Below are positions 1-11,001 of a DNA stretch of 64,000 nt, in pieces. The notes beneath the pieces were generated by a model. The model saw only the letters and a program-made list of their open reading frames with translations. It was not told the DNA's origin and did no database searches. The DNA is from Marvania coccoides (Eukaryota > Chlorophyta > Trebouxiophyceae > Chlorellales > Chlorellaceae). The stretch is from contig OY978098.1 of the NCBI GenBank assembly GCA_963854735.1, forward strand, positions 2,926,001-2,990,000, in the 5' to 3' direction. Every line of letters starts with the position of its first letter. The stretch's first letter is position 1. The position numbers were made by a program, and so were the translations under genes.

Positions 1-3000
1 CAGGAAGCGCACGTGCAGGGCACACACAGGACCAGCCCCAGGGGGGCCGGCAGCTGTGGCATCCACCGATCGTTCCAGCGCCGACAGGAAGTCGGGGTGC
101 AGCGTGGCCAGCAGCGCAGGCACCGCCAGCGCCTCCTTGCCCAGCAGCGCCGCGCCTTCGTGCTCCGCGATGGCCGCGCTGTGCAGGGTGGTCAGCAGGG
201 ACAGCAGGCCGGCAGGCGACAGTTCGCTGCCTGGGGCGGCAGAACCCGAGTTGCCAGGGTGCGGCAGGGAGCACAGCAGCTGCAGCGCGGCAGACACCAC
301 GCCCCCCTGCAGCGTACGTGGGGGGTTTGCCCGCGTGAGCGCCGCTGCCAGCGCTGCTGGACCGTCGAGGAGGCCTGTGGCGCAGGGCCACCCCTCCAAG
401 GGCTGAAACCACAGCTCCTTGGAGGACTGCAACGACGACAGCAGGAAGCGCCGCAGGGAGGGCATCACCGAGTCTGGCAGGCGGGTGGCCAGCGCCTTGA
501 GGGCGGCGTGAGGCTGGTGCTGGGTGGGAGACAGCTGGGCGTCGTGCAGCGCCGATGGCGGGAAGGGAGGCGCAGCCAGGGACAGCGCGGCCGCCAGAGC
601 ACCCGCAGCAGCAGACGCTGCCGCCACATCGCGTGGCAGCGCCTGCAGCACGGGGAGCAGCGCTGAGAGGACGCGCTCTGGTCCACCAGGACCTGCCGCC
701 CTGGTGAGCGTGCTCATGCCTGCCTGCTGCGGGGTCACCGATGCCGTGGATGCCAGCACAGACCCCAGCGCCAGCAGGGGCAGCACCGCGTCGGGCCCCT
801 CTGCGGCATCCAGAAGCTGCTGCGGCAGGCGCGCTGTCACCACCGCAGGGCCCACGTGCGGCTCCAGCAGCGCCGCACGGTGCAGCAGCCTCGCTGCTGC
901 CATGGACAGCGAGGTGTCGGGCCCATCTGCCACCAGGCACGCCCCCAGAGCGTGCTGCACTGGAACAGACCCCAGCACTGCTGTTGCCGCCTCCCCCCAG
1001 CACCGTGCAACCAAGGCGTGCGGCGCCCCGGGCTGCCACTCCCGCAGCTCAGGGGTCTGCCCCAGCAGCGCGCAAGGGAAGTGGCGCGCCGCCGCCGCCG
1101 CCTCTCCTGCGCTGTCTTTCAGCGACCGCCGCACGTTGGCTACGCAGGGAGCAAGGCATCCCAGTGCGCGCACCGCTGACTGCGTGGCGGTCTGCGCCCC
1201 AGGGAGGTTCCCCGCCTGCGCGTCCTCAATGGCCCTGCACAGCCGCCCAGCGCAGCGCTTGTCCAGTGCCGCAGTCAGGAGTGTCTCCGCCTCCGGCTTG
1301 GAGGGCCACGCCCGAGAAGACGGGTGAGGGGACAGCAGCGCGGCCTGGGCGGCGGTGATGACTTGGGCCAAGGCAGCGCACCCTGCTTTCGGCGCTGCCC
1401 ACGCCCCCCTGGCGCTCACCATTTCGCAGAAGAACACCACGGCCTCGCGCTCAACACCCACCAGCTCGGCGCCGCGAAGGGCGTCCACGGCGGTGCAGGC
1501 CAGCGTGGGGTACACCCCCAGGGAGGCCTGCCCCGCTCGGATCACAGCGCGCAGTGCAGCAGCATGGTCCTCTCCGCCTTTCTTCGGTGGCCGCCTCAGC
1601 ATGGTGTCCAGCAGCCGCAGCGCCTGCCCCGTCTCCTGCTTCTTCGTCCACCGCGCCACGGCGCCGTTGCTGTGCGGCGGCTGCAGCGCCTCTTGTATTG
1701 TGATGTGCAGTGCTTTGTCTGACCAGGTGGAGGCCATGCCGTCTGGGGACCGCCGCGCCCGCCGCTCTGCGTCTGCCAATACCGACAGCACCGACTGCTG
1801 GGCTGCCTGAGCCGCGTTTGCCTCCTGAGCTGCTGCTGTCAGTGAGGACGTCAGCGCTGAGGAGGCTTGCGGTGAGAATTGTGGTGGGTCGAAAAACACA
1901 GGCTCCTGGTCAAGGCGGGCGGGGCTGAGCATCTCCGCAGAGTACTCTCTTCGCATGGTGGAGATGGGGCGGGAGGAGGGGGCTGCAGAGGTGGGGCGTT
2001 GCGGAGAAGGCGGGGGCCGGCCACTGCCGCCAGGCGTCACCATTTCACGCGCAGGGGTGGCAGCAGGGGTGGCAGCACCAGCAACAGGAGTGGCAGAGAC
2101 TCCGTTGGGAATGCTGCGTTCCCTGGGGAGCCCGTTTTCTCGCAGCACCTCGTGCTCAGTGGCTGCTTTGAAGGGGTCGACGGCCTTGCTGGGGGTCTGA
2201 CTGGGCAACGCTGGCATGTGAGAAGCCGAAGGCACCAAGCCATCGATTCCTCTGGTGCCCGCGAGCTCCTGCACAATCCTTCCTGGCGTTGCCGCTGCTG
2301 CCGCCGCTGCTGCGATTGCCGCCGCTAATGCGCTTGGATCGGCGAGAAACGGGTGTTCTGCCAGCTGCGGCCAGTCCAGACGCCGGGTGGGGTCCTTCTC
2401 CAGCAGCCCGCTGACGAACGACCGCAGCTCAGGCCCCATCGTGGGCGGAAATTTCACAGGGTCTCGCACAATCTGTTTCACCAGCGCATAAATGGAGGTG
2501 GTGTAAAAGGGGGGCTGTCCCACAAACAGCTCATACAGAATGACCCCCAGCGACCACAGGTCCACTGCGTGCGTGTACGGCTGCTCCTGCACGAGCTCTG
2601 GCGCCATGTAGAGCGGCGTGCCCTTGATGGAGGTCAGGACCAGGGTGGAGGAGGACATGGCGCGCGCAAACCCAAAGTCGCACAGTTTTACTGTGTAATT
2701 ATGAGAATGTGTGAGGAAAGCTAGTGAGAAACGACGAAGAAAAAGGGCATTTTATAGATTTGAAAAAAATGAGCGGAAACTAGTAAAACTAGCGTTGAGT
2801 TCTCACCCGTGCCATCTGCTGAGATCAGAATATTTTGCGGCTTCATGTCCCTGTGGATGATGCGGTTGGAGTGGAGGTACTGGAGTGCTGCCACCAGCTG
2901 CCTGGCAATGCTACGCACGACGTCCTCAGACAGAGACTGGTCGTCCTCCAGGATCTGAAACAGCTCGCCTGAAGAGTGATGTGTATGAGTATATGTAAAA

Positions 3001-3490
3001 AAGATTTCACGGTGCTTGAAATGGTCTACAATATAATTAATGTGCATTAACAAATGTTTCCGTCATTTTTATGTACATTTTCCCCACTTACCCTGCGCAA
3101 ACTCTGTGACCACGCAAAAATCCGTCTTGGTCTCGAACGCGTCCACCATCGCGATGATGTTGGGGTGGCGCAGCGTGCGCAGGATGTCGATCTCCTGGCG
3201 CAGGTCCAGCACGTCTTTATCGTTCTTGCCGGCCTTGCTGATCAGTTTCACAGCCACCGTCTGCAGGCTGCCAGACTTCCGAGCCTTCCATACCTGTACA
3301 GTGTACCAACCGAGTAAAGGTCAGCATAATGCGCTTGCCTGGCATCGCTTACTTCCAATCAAACCATTGTGAAGTGAAGAGGCTGCAATGTGTTCCAACT
3401 GCTGGGTTGCAGTAACGGGCCTACCTTGCCGAAAGATCCCTCGCCAACGAGCTCTGTGATGCGGTACTCGCCCACAAAATCAGGCTGCAT
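1..3490 (-). CDS. TIO: Fused/TWO-IN-ONE (STK36-like) serine/threonine kinase, 3' end outside window
   Basis: This is the 5' part of a Fused-family kinase, which acts in plant cytokinesis and in ciliary or Hedgehog functions elsewhere. The exons are 3490-3425, 3293-3092, 2968-2807 and 2690 to beyond base 1; all have GT-AG borders and matching phases. The visible 1,040 residues start at [20 protein letters not shown] with a glycine loop. The lysine is in [10 protein letters not shown], the catalytic loop is [11 protein letters not shown] is in [12 protein letters not shown], and [11 protein letters not shown] closes the activation segment. [13 protein letters not shown] is close to plant TIO. 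After the kinase domain (about residues 8-260) comes a very long alanine- and leucine-rich region in one exon with no stop, consistent with the ARM/HEAT-type C-terminus of TIO (about 1,300 residues in plants). It diverges from the gene at 3916. Kinase identity is certain; the TIO name is strongly supported. Confidence 0.9.
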
Positions 3491-3915
3491 TTTGCCCAAA
3501 GAGCTGTGTCAAACAATGCTCGGAAAAGGGCAAGCGGCCCTGGCGCGGTCCGGCGTGTCGCCTGGGCTTTGGGCTGTTGAAAAAATGCCTGTCTCAATTC
3601 TAAATTGCTCTTCGCAAATGGATGCCGCTGCAGAAGCCCAGGCCAACTTGAAAAATAGGCCCTAAGTCGTTGCAGCGGAAAAAGCGTCCTCGGCGGATTC
3701 GGTGCAATGATATAGGCACGAAAAAAATATAATTGCGAATAAATATAATCACAAGTTTTGAAAAGCGGCCCGTATTATTTTGTTTTATTAATTTTATCTG
3801 TATGCGTCTTTCGAAACACGTTTTTTCACTTGATGAGAGCAGCCATATTATAAAAATGCAATAAATAATTCAAGTTCACGTTGATCACTTTGCTCAGAGC
3901 CCCAGTTAGGAAATC
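3491..3915. other. divergent intergenic region
   Basis: These 425 AT-rich bases separate the start codons of the TIO kinase and the lysine-rich protein gene. They must hold both promoters. I see no gene, repeat or recognisable site. Confidence 0.5.
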
Positions 3916-4817
3916 ATGAGCTCTTCCTCTGACGAAGATGACATGTCGAAGTTCGCTGCTGTGGCGGTCACAGGCCAGGAAATAGCAAGCAATGCTGAAA
4001 CCAGCGCAAAGGTGGGCCGATCGCCACATGCATACAAACTTAACTCCGAATTTCATTGTGGGGCAGCGTTTCTTTCTCCCGCTCCGCCTGCCAGCATGAT
4101 ATTTGATATAATAAATGGTGGCATGTGCAGGAAGCTCAAAGGAAGGCGATCAAGGCGGCACAGCGCCGGGCGGGGGGGGGCGGCCTGCGTGGCGTGACCG
4201 CCGACAGCGACAGCGACTGCGAGATGTTGGACGCAGCGCAGCTCAGGGTGGCAGAGGCGCTGAAGAAAAGGCTGGAGAACGAGTTGGAGGTTGATGAAAA
4301 TAGAGCGTTGCCAGCTGAAGGCAACAGCCCAGCGGACGAAGCCAGCGAGGGGGGCGGGGTGGCACTCTTCAAAAATGCGCCGCGGCTGAATCAGGTGCCG
4401 ATTGCCACCAGCAAAGTAGTCCTCCGTAAAAACAGCGCATCAAGAGCGCGTCCCAAACGCCTCAACATAGTGCCCACTAGCTCTGATGAAGAGGGAGAGG
4501 CTGAGAGGCGGTGTGCGGTGGCAGCGGTGGATGCAAGCGGCATTGTTGAAGGGGCTGAGAGAGCGGCAGCCGCAGCGAAAGCCAACATTGCACCCCTGGA
4601 GCCCGGCAGCGAGGATGAAGGGGGCAAGGCCAAGCAGCGGAAACGACGAAAGACAACGGAAAGAAAAGCGGCGGCAGAGGCAGAGGCAGGTGCGGCAAAA
4701 GGTGGACAGGAGCAGAAGATTCAAGATGCAGATGGTCCGCCAGAACAGGGCGAGAAGAAGAAAAAGAAGAAGGGAACGAAGGAGCGAACAACTGAAGGAG
4801 GTGCCCGTTTGTCTTGA
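3916..4817 (+). CDS. hypothetical charged protein with lysine-rich tail
   Basis: Two exons, 3916-4011 and 4131-4817, join in phase 0 through a GT-AG intron to give 260 residues. The start MSSSSDEDDMSKFAAVAVTG is the first ATG and opens a short acidic serine stretch. The second exon begins EAQRKAIKAAQRR, then alternates acidic patches (SDSDCE, SSDEEGEAE, EDEGG) with basic ones (KQRKRRK). It ends in a run of six lysines. No enzyme domain, signal peptide or membrane segment is visible. The mix of acidic-serine patches, a basic helix and a poly-lysine tail is typical of nucleolar or chromatin-associated proteins, but that is only inference. I do not recognise the family. It converges on MAD2 with 189 bases between stop codons. 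Confidence 0.7.
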
Positions 4818-5006
4818 AATGTACTATATGATGTATTCCGCAAAATTTGGTACAGATGAACAAAGCTAAAATAGTACTACATGAAGCATGTCAGCAGGCG
4901 TGTCCATATCCTGGGCACCAGCACCCTGCCTGCAGCGCAGCGCATTTCTGTTCCTCCGCAATTTTTTTCTTGCTCGCCGGTTAATTTCACCATTCACTCT
5001 CTCCGC

Positions 5007-5903
5007 TCAGTCCGCCTTAAACGACACCAGCGCCTCCACGTTATGCACGCTCGTGCTGAAGGACCTCAGCTTCACGTTGGCTGCGCTTGTGATGTAGCGA
5101 GGGTCGCTCTCCTCCCTGCACCCACAGTCACACAGCTATTAGCGTTCAATCACGTGCTTCCAATTAACCGTGCAGTCGAATATCCGCATCCAGATACTAT
5201 CACATGTGCCGCTCACCACTCGAACGGCACCTCCGAATCCTTGTCGGTGTGGGCCAGCAGGTCAATGGTGCACGTGTCCTGTAGCAGCGGCAGGAAGGTG
5301 ACGCTGGCGGTGATCTGGCGGATGATGGCCTGGATCTCCTGGGTGATGGCGGCCTGGGACTTCTCAGGGGCGCCCCTGCAGCACAAACATCGTGAAATAG
5401 TGAACAAAAATCATGGTGAGCAGCGGTGGTTCTTGTCGCTGTGGGGAATAGTGGCAAAACGCACCCTTCTCCTTCCGCCGCCTTCTTGTCGGTCTGGATG
5501 TCGAACGTCCACCGTTCCACGACCTCCTTGGTGGTCGCGTTGCTCACCACCAGCACAACCTTCTGGAGTGCCCCGCGGACCAGCCAATCTGAGAATAGGA
5601 AACATACGGATGCCGCAGGGTGAGAGAACGCCCGCCAAATAAATCAATAAAATGGCGTTAATTATTGCATGCATCGCACGCACCGGAGAACTGGCGCAGC
5701 ACCGACTGCAGGTAGCTGCACAGCTTGGGATCCCGCACCGCCATCACCGTCAGACCATACTTTTTCTGCGGCTCAAAGTTCTCTGCGGGGTACACTCCTC
5801 GTTGGTAGAGGATGGAGCTCAGCGCGTACTGAAAGAACTCGGACACCGTGTCCGTTGAGCCCTTGATCGTAATAACGTTTTTGGATTGCGTGCTGGTCCC
5901 CAT
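5007..5903 (-). CDS. MAD2: spindle assembly checkpoint protein MAD2 (HORMA domain)
   Basis: MAD2 binds CDC20 at unattached kinetochores and holds back the anaphase-promoting complex. Four exons (5903-5684, 5588-5465, 5375-5217, 5115-5007) splice in consistent phase into 203 residues, the normal MAD2 length. The protein starts MGTSTQSKNVITIKGSTDTV and is HORMA throughout: YALSSILYQRGVYP, YLQSVLRQFSG, DWLVRGALQKVVLVVSNA, ASVTFLPLLQDTCTIDLLA. The C-terminal safety-belt strand is present (YITSAANVKLRSFSTSVHNV ending VSFKAD). All expected blocks are intact, so this should be a working gene. Introns are 65 to 101 bases, GT-AG. Confidence 0.96.
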
Positions 5904-6733
5904 CGCGCTTCTGGTTGTTTATGATTTTAATTATTTCAAATATTATTATGTTAAAACAAAATTCCGATGCGTGCTGCAATTGTTGCAACCAACTGGCCCG
6001 CCATTTTTTTGGAGTGGCTGAAACAACCGCTCATCAAGAGCCAAGGCCGGTGCACATGGCTGGAACACCAGGCCATTTCAGAAACTCGTCAGAAAACGAG
6101 CAACAGCTTCCCAGCCCCCATCTCCTCAAGCGGCGCCTTAACATCCTGCCTGCCGCTGTTCTGTTTTTCTTGCCGCAAACTCTTTGCATGGGACCTTTGC
6201 AGCTCTTACAATAGAAGTACAATTCAGAATGGTCCAGCTTTGCATGCCGCTTCTGGAGTTGTAGCAAAAGTCAGTTACTAAACACTTGTTATACCGTCGA
6301 ACGTCTTCACAAACAGAATGGAGAAGGGAATCAGCTGGCACGTTTTAATAAAAACTGAAAAGATGGGGGGAGAATGGCGTGCAGAAAGAGCGTTAATGTA
6401 ATTATCTGCTTATGGAAGCCAAAAGTTTTACAACCTAAAACTTTGAAGAAATGAAAGCGGTCTTCAAATAAAGAGAGGGATAACATACGAATCAACAAAT
6501 GTAGAATCATGGCACTGTGCAAGAATGAGGACCTGTTGCGGCCAAAAGAAAATGCAACGTCTATATGCAAAAGGTTAAGGAGAAAAAATACGTTGCTGAG
6601 TTTTGTCGAAATATTAAAAAAACACCCCTTGTTAAAAACTGGTTATAATCATCAGCACGCAAAGCTATAATAAAAAAGACGAAGAAAAATCAAACGAGGA
6701 CCGTGCGTAGCATAATTTAGGGTTCAGGGTTGT
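5904..6733. other. intergenic region, no gene seen
   Basis: These 830 AT-rich bases lie between the MAD2 start and the stop of the coiled-coil gene. They must include the MAD2 promoter and the 3' UTR of that gene. Small open frames here have AT-biased composition and no family features. No repeat or RNA gene was recognised. Confidence 0.5.
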
Positions 6734-8104
6734 TCAGTTCATAGTGAAGTCATTGCCATCCTCGGCCTCCTCACTGTTTCCACGAACATGCTTCTTCAGT
6801 TCAGACTTGCGTGTTTTGAGCGCTGCGAGGCGGTCGCTCAGCTCTTTTCTAGCCTGTTCACGTAAAACCAACATCGCCTTCACGTTATTCAGCTCAGAGC
6901 GCACTCTCTGCAGAAAGGCGTTATAATCGTTAAAAATATGTTTTCAAAACACAATACACGCGATCTTACCTCCTTGTCTGCCAAGGCCTGGCCAGCTATG
7001 TTTTGGCCTGCTAGAACGGCTTGTTCGTTTAGCTCAGCGATTCCAGCAAGCGCTTGGTATGCCTCCCGTGCCTTGATGTCACATTTAGCGAGCATGGCCT
7101 TCAGCTCATGAATCCGTTTCTTCCCATCTCGCACAGCTGTCGTCTCGTTGTCCAACTGCTCAGCGACGGCATTCATCTGCGGGAGGATCTCAGTCAACTC
7201 CCTCTGGTAGTACTCAGTCGTCAGATGATTGTTTTGTCTGACTTGGTCCTCATCGTAGAGCTCCAGCCGATCGGCAAGCTCCTACACAGCGTGGCAGAAT
7301 ATCAGGCGACGTTTTGCATATTGCAAGAGAAATTTCGAATTGTTATATATATTTTAAACCGCACCTTCCAGCCCCGTAGCAGTACTGGGCGCAGCTTGGG
7401 TTCCAGCAGCGCACCGGCTGGTCTCCTTCTTGCTTGGCTAGCTTTTGCTGTGACTTTGGAAACTGCTTCGTGGAATTTCTTTTCCAAAACCACCAACTCC
7501 TGCATTTTCAAATAAGGTATTAATTCGGCACAATTGCTCCTTCAACACAGCAGCAACATTTAAATTTACCTCCAAATCCTTCTGGTGCGCTTCGGTGAGC
7601 AGGCTGCGATACTCCGGTTTGACTCTGTACACGGTCTGAGTATCCAGCGCCGCACGCTTTCCACCGTTTTGTCCAGGAGATGGAGCACCGATGCCAGCAT
7701 CAGCAGGAACTGGCATTGCTGACTCATTTGTTTCCTTTCCCACCAGTTTCCCAACCTGGCTGGCAGCGGTGGCATTGAAAACGTTATCTGCAAGAACAGG
7801 GGATAGGACTGGGTGAAATATATTGGGCATTAATGACAATTAATGAGATATATTGTGCACTGTTTTCAAACTTACGCATCAGGTCGAAAAATGTCGAGTC
7901 CTCCATCCTGTTCAGCAAAATCTTCACTGGAACAGAGAGGTTTGCGGTGAACTGATTGCGAAGAGAGTTTCCTCCCTGCAGAGGGTACATCCTGGACCCG
8001 AAACTGTCGTCAGCCCTCTGCTCCGCGCTTGGCAAGCCGCCATTTTGAGGTCTAGGCGGGGGAGGCCCTTGCCCGCCAGGCGGGGGCGTCGCCATGTCTG
8101 ACAT
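6734..8104 (-). CDS. coiled-coil protein of unknown family
   Basis: Five exons (8104-7876, 7787-7570, 7499-7365, 7281-6970, 6907-6734) splice with consistent phase into 355 residues. The N-terminus MSDMATPPPGGQGPPPP is proline- and glycine-rich. A short conserved-looking block follows (VPVKILLNRMEDSTFFDLM). From about residue 140 the rest is heptad-like and charged: KDLELVVLEKKFHEAVSKV, QRELTEILPQMNAVAEQLD, GKKRIHELKAMLAKCD, LREQARKELSDRLAALKTRK. There is no signal peptide or membrane segment. A kinetochore, centrosomal, ciliary or nuclear-pore coiled-coil subunit would fit this shape, but I cannot name one. It diverges from the GIY-YIG-like gene with 240 bases between start codons. Confidence 0.75.
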
Positions 8105-8344
8105 CGTCGATATGGAGAATTTGATAAGCCCTGAGAAATTATTTGGTGATTATGGACATGCGCACAAAATGTGATCATCACCCAATGTGTGATCATTGAT
8201 TCCTCTCATTCTCATCCCCCAAAACCGGGATCAACAGGGCATAAATGCGGCGATTTCAAGATCAGAATGGCGAATCAACCACACACCGTGATTATATTGC
8301 ATAATATCTCACATAATTATACTTGATTCGAAGTAGCGTTTCAC

Positions 8345-10658
8345 GTGATGTTGGGCCGCTATGATAATTTCCAGCCTCCCTGGCACGGAGCTATGCAGCG
8401 TCGCCGGCCGAGAGACCCGGCCACCCGCACTGAGCCAGGCTGCATTTACATTGCTGGAGCTCTGCACGAGTTCAACAATGTTCGGTTCTGGGCCTTGAAA
8501 GCAGGGGGTACTAATAAAGACGATGCGACCCAACGGGTCAATGACGCCCTCGACAACAAGCTAGCGTCACCGTACAGCTCGGTTTGGATGCCAAAAGCCA
8601 AGTTTGGGCTGGCGGTGCAAGTGGCCAATGCCAAGGAGGGTGAGCGGCGCCTTTTCGAAATTTTGAATGTTCCGGAGTGCTACAGCGGCCATGGAGAAGT
8701 TTTCTCTGACAGAAGAGTACGCGCCATTGGGCAGACAAGCAACTACTTCTCTTACAAAAGATGCAAGCAAAGATTGCATGCCATCGCAGCCGGCCTTCAC
8801 GCCGAGTGCAACCTTCAAATTGGCGAGCCTATTGAGCTCAGTTCAATCGCCGTAACTCATGTTTGCGACGAAGTAAGTGTCGTGATATACATTTGTTTGG
8901 CAATCGGCAAAATTTTCATTTTTGGCACCACAACTCCCGTCAACTGCCACCCACACACTCCTTGTTCACATGCCTCTGGTCGCATCGCAGGGAATCGATG
9001 CATATTGGATGTACAGCGGCATCGACGACGACGTTAGCGTCGTCAACGGGGCTGGAAATGGTGGCGGCGGGGACGGGGGCAGGGGCACAAGCAGAGAAAG
9101 TCGTGGCGGAGGAGATTTCGAAGAAATGGGGCGAAATTTGTTCACATCACTGCAAGCTAAGAAGGCGGCCAGAAACTTAGAGTTGCAAGATATGGGGGGG
9201 CTTGCTATTTTGGACCAAGTACAGCAGGTTTGGAGGTTTGGAGGTTTGGAGGTTTGGAGGTTTTACATATGGTTGTAACGTCTACTACCAAGGATGGTGC
9301 AAGCCGACGTGCCACTCACCCCGCCACAGTAAGGCGGAGTAGCAGGCAAGTTTTCTTAGCTTCATAATCCACTTTGACTCTGACATTATCCCGTCATAAT
9401 ATGCATCAACATCACGTGATGATCAAACAAATTCATTTTGCGCAGATTAACAATGATAACGGTGGAGACTCTTCTGGGGAATCTGCCGAAGGCGTGTCAG
9501 CCGAAATCCCTAAATCAGCAGTGAAGGATCCAGCAGAGAGCAGCGCTGTTCTGACCCAGCCTCCAGCGCCAGCTGCCCGGGGACCTGGCTCCAGAAGAAA
9601 TCCCAAGCACAAAGCAAAATGTTCTTGTTTGTTCTGCAAGCAGAGTAGACTGAAGTACGGTCCGCTTGAGGGAGAAGAAGAGCTCTTTACACGCGAGCAG
9701 CTGGCCAGAGATCTGGCCAGAGAAGCTACAAGGTATGAAAATCTGGCAGCCGCCATGGAGCAGGTGAGAACATTCACAATGATATGAAATATTAAAAAAC
9801 AATAAAATTCTGCACAAAAGGACAACTTAAGCCCCCTTTCTCCATTCTTATCTGACCAGACGTTCTTGCATCATTCTTTTGCAGATGAAGGCAGTAGATT
9901 CAAAAAGTGTTCCGCCAGATAAGAAGATGATTAAGGAAAGGGAACTGCAGGCTTTGCAGTGGACTGCAAATGAGACGGCTAAAGACGCTGCTGAGGCAGA
10001 GCTGCTTGCAGCTGATGCTGCAGATATACCAACAGTAAGTATTAAAAATGCACGAATTTCCATGTGCATTACTTTAAAGTAACTACAGCATTAAAAACCT
10101 ATAACTATTTCGCAGGGCGGCGATGAAATTGACAACGAGGAAGAGAAAAGCCAGGAGGGCGCCGGTGCATCAGTTCTAGGACGTTCTGGAACTGCCCCTG
10201 CGGCTAATACGGACCTGGGTCCATCGCCTCCCCTCGGCTATGGCCGACCAAAAAAACATATTATCCGCTGCCCTTGCAGACGCTGCAAGCAGAGCAGGGT
10301 GCAGCATGGTGCTCTGCCGGGCGAAGAAGCTCTCTTCGAAAACGAGCAGCGGGAGTATCAGGCTATACAAGCCAAAGCACTCGCAGGTTTAGCTATAATG
10401 CGGGCAGCGGGTACATTCAAACGCCAGCCTTCAATGGATCAGCGGCGTAGTCGCGACACTGCGTTTGGGCTGGACAACGCTGGGCTGACCTCTGGAAATG
10501 CACCCGCTGACGCCGACAACCGGGAGAAGGCGGCAGAAGTGGAGGAAGCTGTGGAAATTCAGGATGAGGTAGAAGAGCAGGGAGGCAATGCTGCAAAGAA
10601 GCCGCGCATTGAAGATGAGGAGGAAAACGAAGGCGGCGCCGGCTGCACTATAATGTGA
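8345..10658 (+). CDS. GIY-YIG-like domain protein with two CxCxxCKQSR modules and CAAX box
   Basis: Five exons give about 588 residues: 8345-8872, 8991-9218 (or 9227), 9446-9763, 9885-10034 and 10116-10658, all in phase 0. Residues about 33-125 resemble the T5orf172/MUG113 branch of the GIY-YIG nuclease fold: CIYIAG, then FWALKAGGTNKDDATQRVND, then VANAKEGERRLFEIL and GHGEVF. That assignment is by eye. A glycine-rich linker follows. A cysteine module sits near residue 311 (CSCLFCKQSR, then GPLEGEEELF) and is repeated near 460 (CPCRRCKQSR, then GALPGEEALF). The tail is acidic, and the protein ends CTIM, a classic farnesylation-type CAAX box. I know no named family with this order. Intron 2 carries a minisatellite and a dispersed repeat. 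The exon 2 donor is ambiguous by nine bases. Confidence 0.75.
9227..9265. repeat. 8-bp minisatellite (GGTTTGGA)n
   Basis: About four head-to-tail copies of GGTTTGGA followed by GGTTTT lie at the 5' end of an intron. The array blurs the choice between two possible donor sites, at 9219 and 9228. It runs directly into the dispersed repeat that follows. Confidence 0.85.
9257..9350 (+). repeat. dispersed repeat copy inside an intron
   Basis: The segment TTACATATGGTTGTAACGTC and the following bases, including CGACGTGCCAC and CCCGCCACAGTAAGGC, match the tandem units at 43164-43819 at about 75-80 percent by eye. The match includes the same position just after a short G/T-rich tandem array. Compared with those units it lacks about 18 bases in the middle and stops after the GAGGC-like block. 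No coding capacity is evident. Confidence 0.65.
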
Positions 10659-11001
10659 TGCATTTAAAAAAGATCATGTCCTATGCAGCGGCAATCCAAC
10701 GTTTATTACATAATAGGTTTCAACCAATAGGTTTCAACCAATAGGTTTCAACCAATAGGTTTCAACAAATAGTCTCAAGGTTTTACATAGTTTCGATTAT
10801 TACTTTCTAAATTCATATTTTATTCAAGGTTTGCAAGCTGCTCTTTAATACTAATTCAACACGGTTTTTATATCTACACACACATGCATTATTACAGGGT
10901 TTGAAGTTCGCACAAAGGGCAACCAAGGCCCTTTTCAAGTATGTCCACCGGGTCTAAGCTCAGCCAGGCAATGCTGAATAGTGTGAATGTAATCACAATT
11001 A
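10659..11001. other. intergenic region with a 14-bp tandem array
   Basis: AT-rich DNA after the CAAX-protein gene. It contains the four-copy 14-base array at 10713-10768 and no gene. It runs up to the ankyrin-repeat relic. Confidence 0.5.
10713..10768. repeat. 14-bp tandem repeat, four copies
   Basis: The unit ATAGGTTTCAACCA occurs three times exactly and a fourth time with one change (CCA to CAA). It starts about 55 bases after the stop codon of the upstream gene, so it probably lies in the 3' UTR. Confidence 0.95.

Noticed and set aside
6034..6341. cysteine-containing small frames on the minus strand
   Set aside because: They overlap each other in different frames in AT-rich DNA and show no metal-finger spacing.
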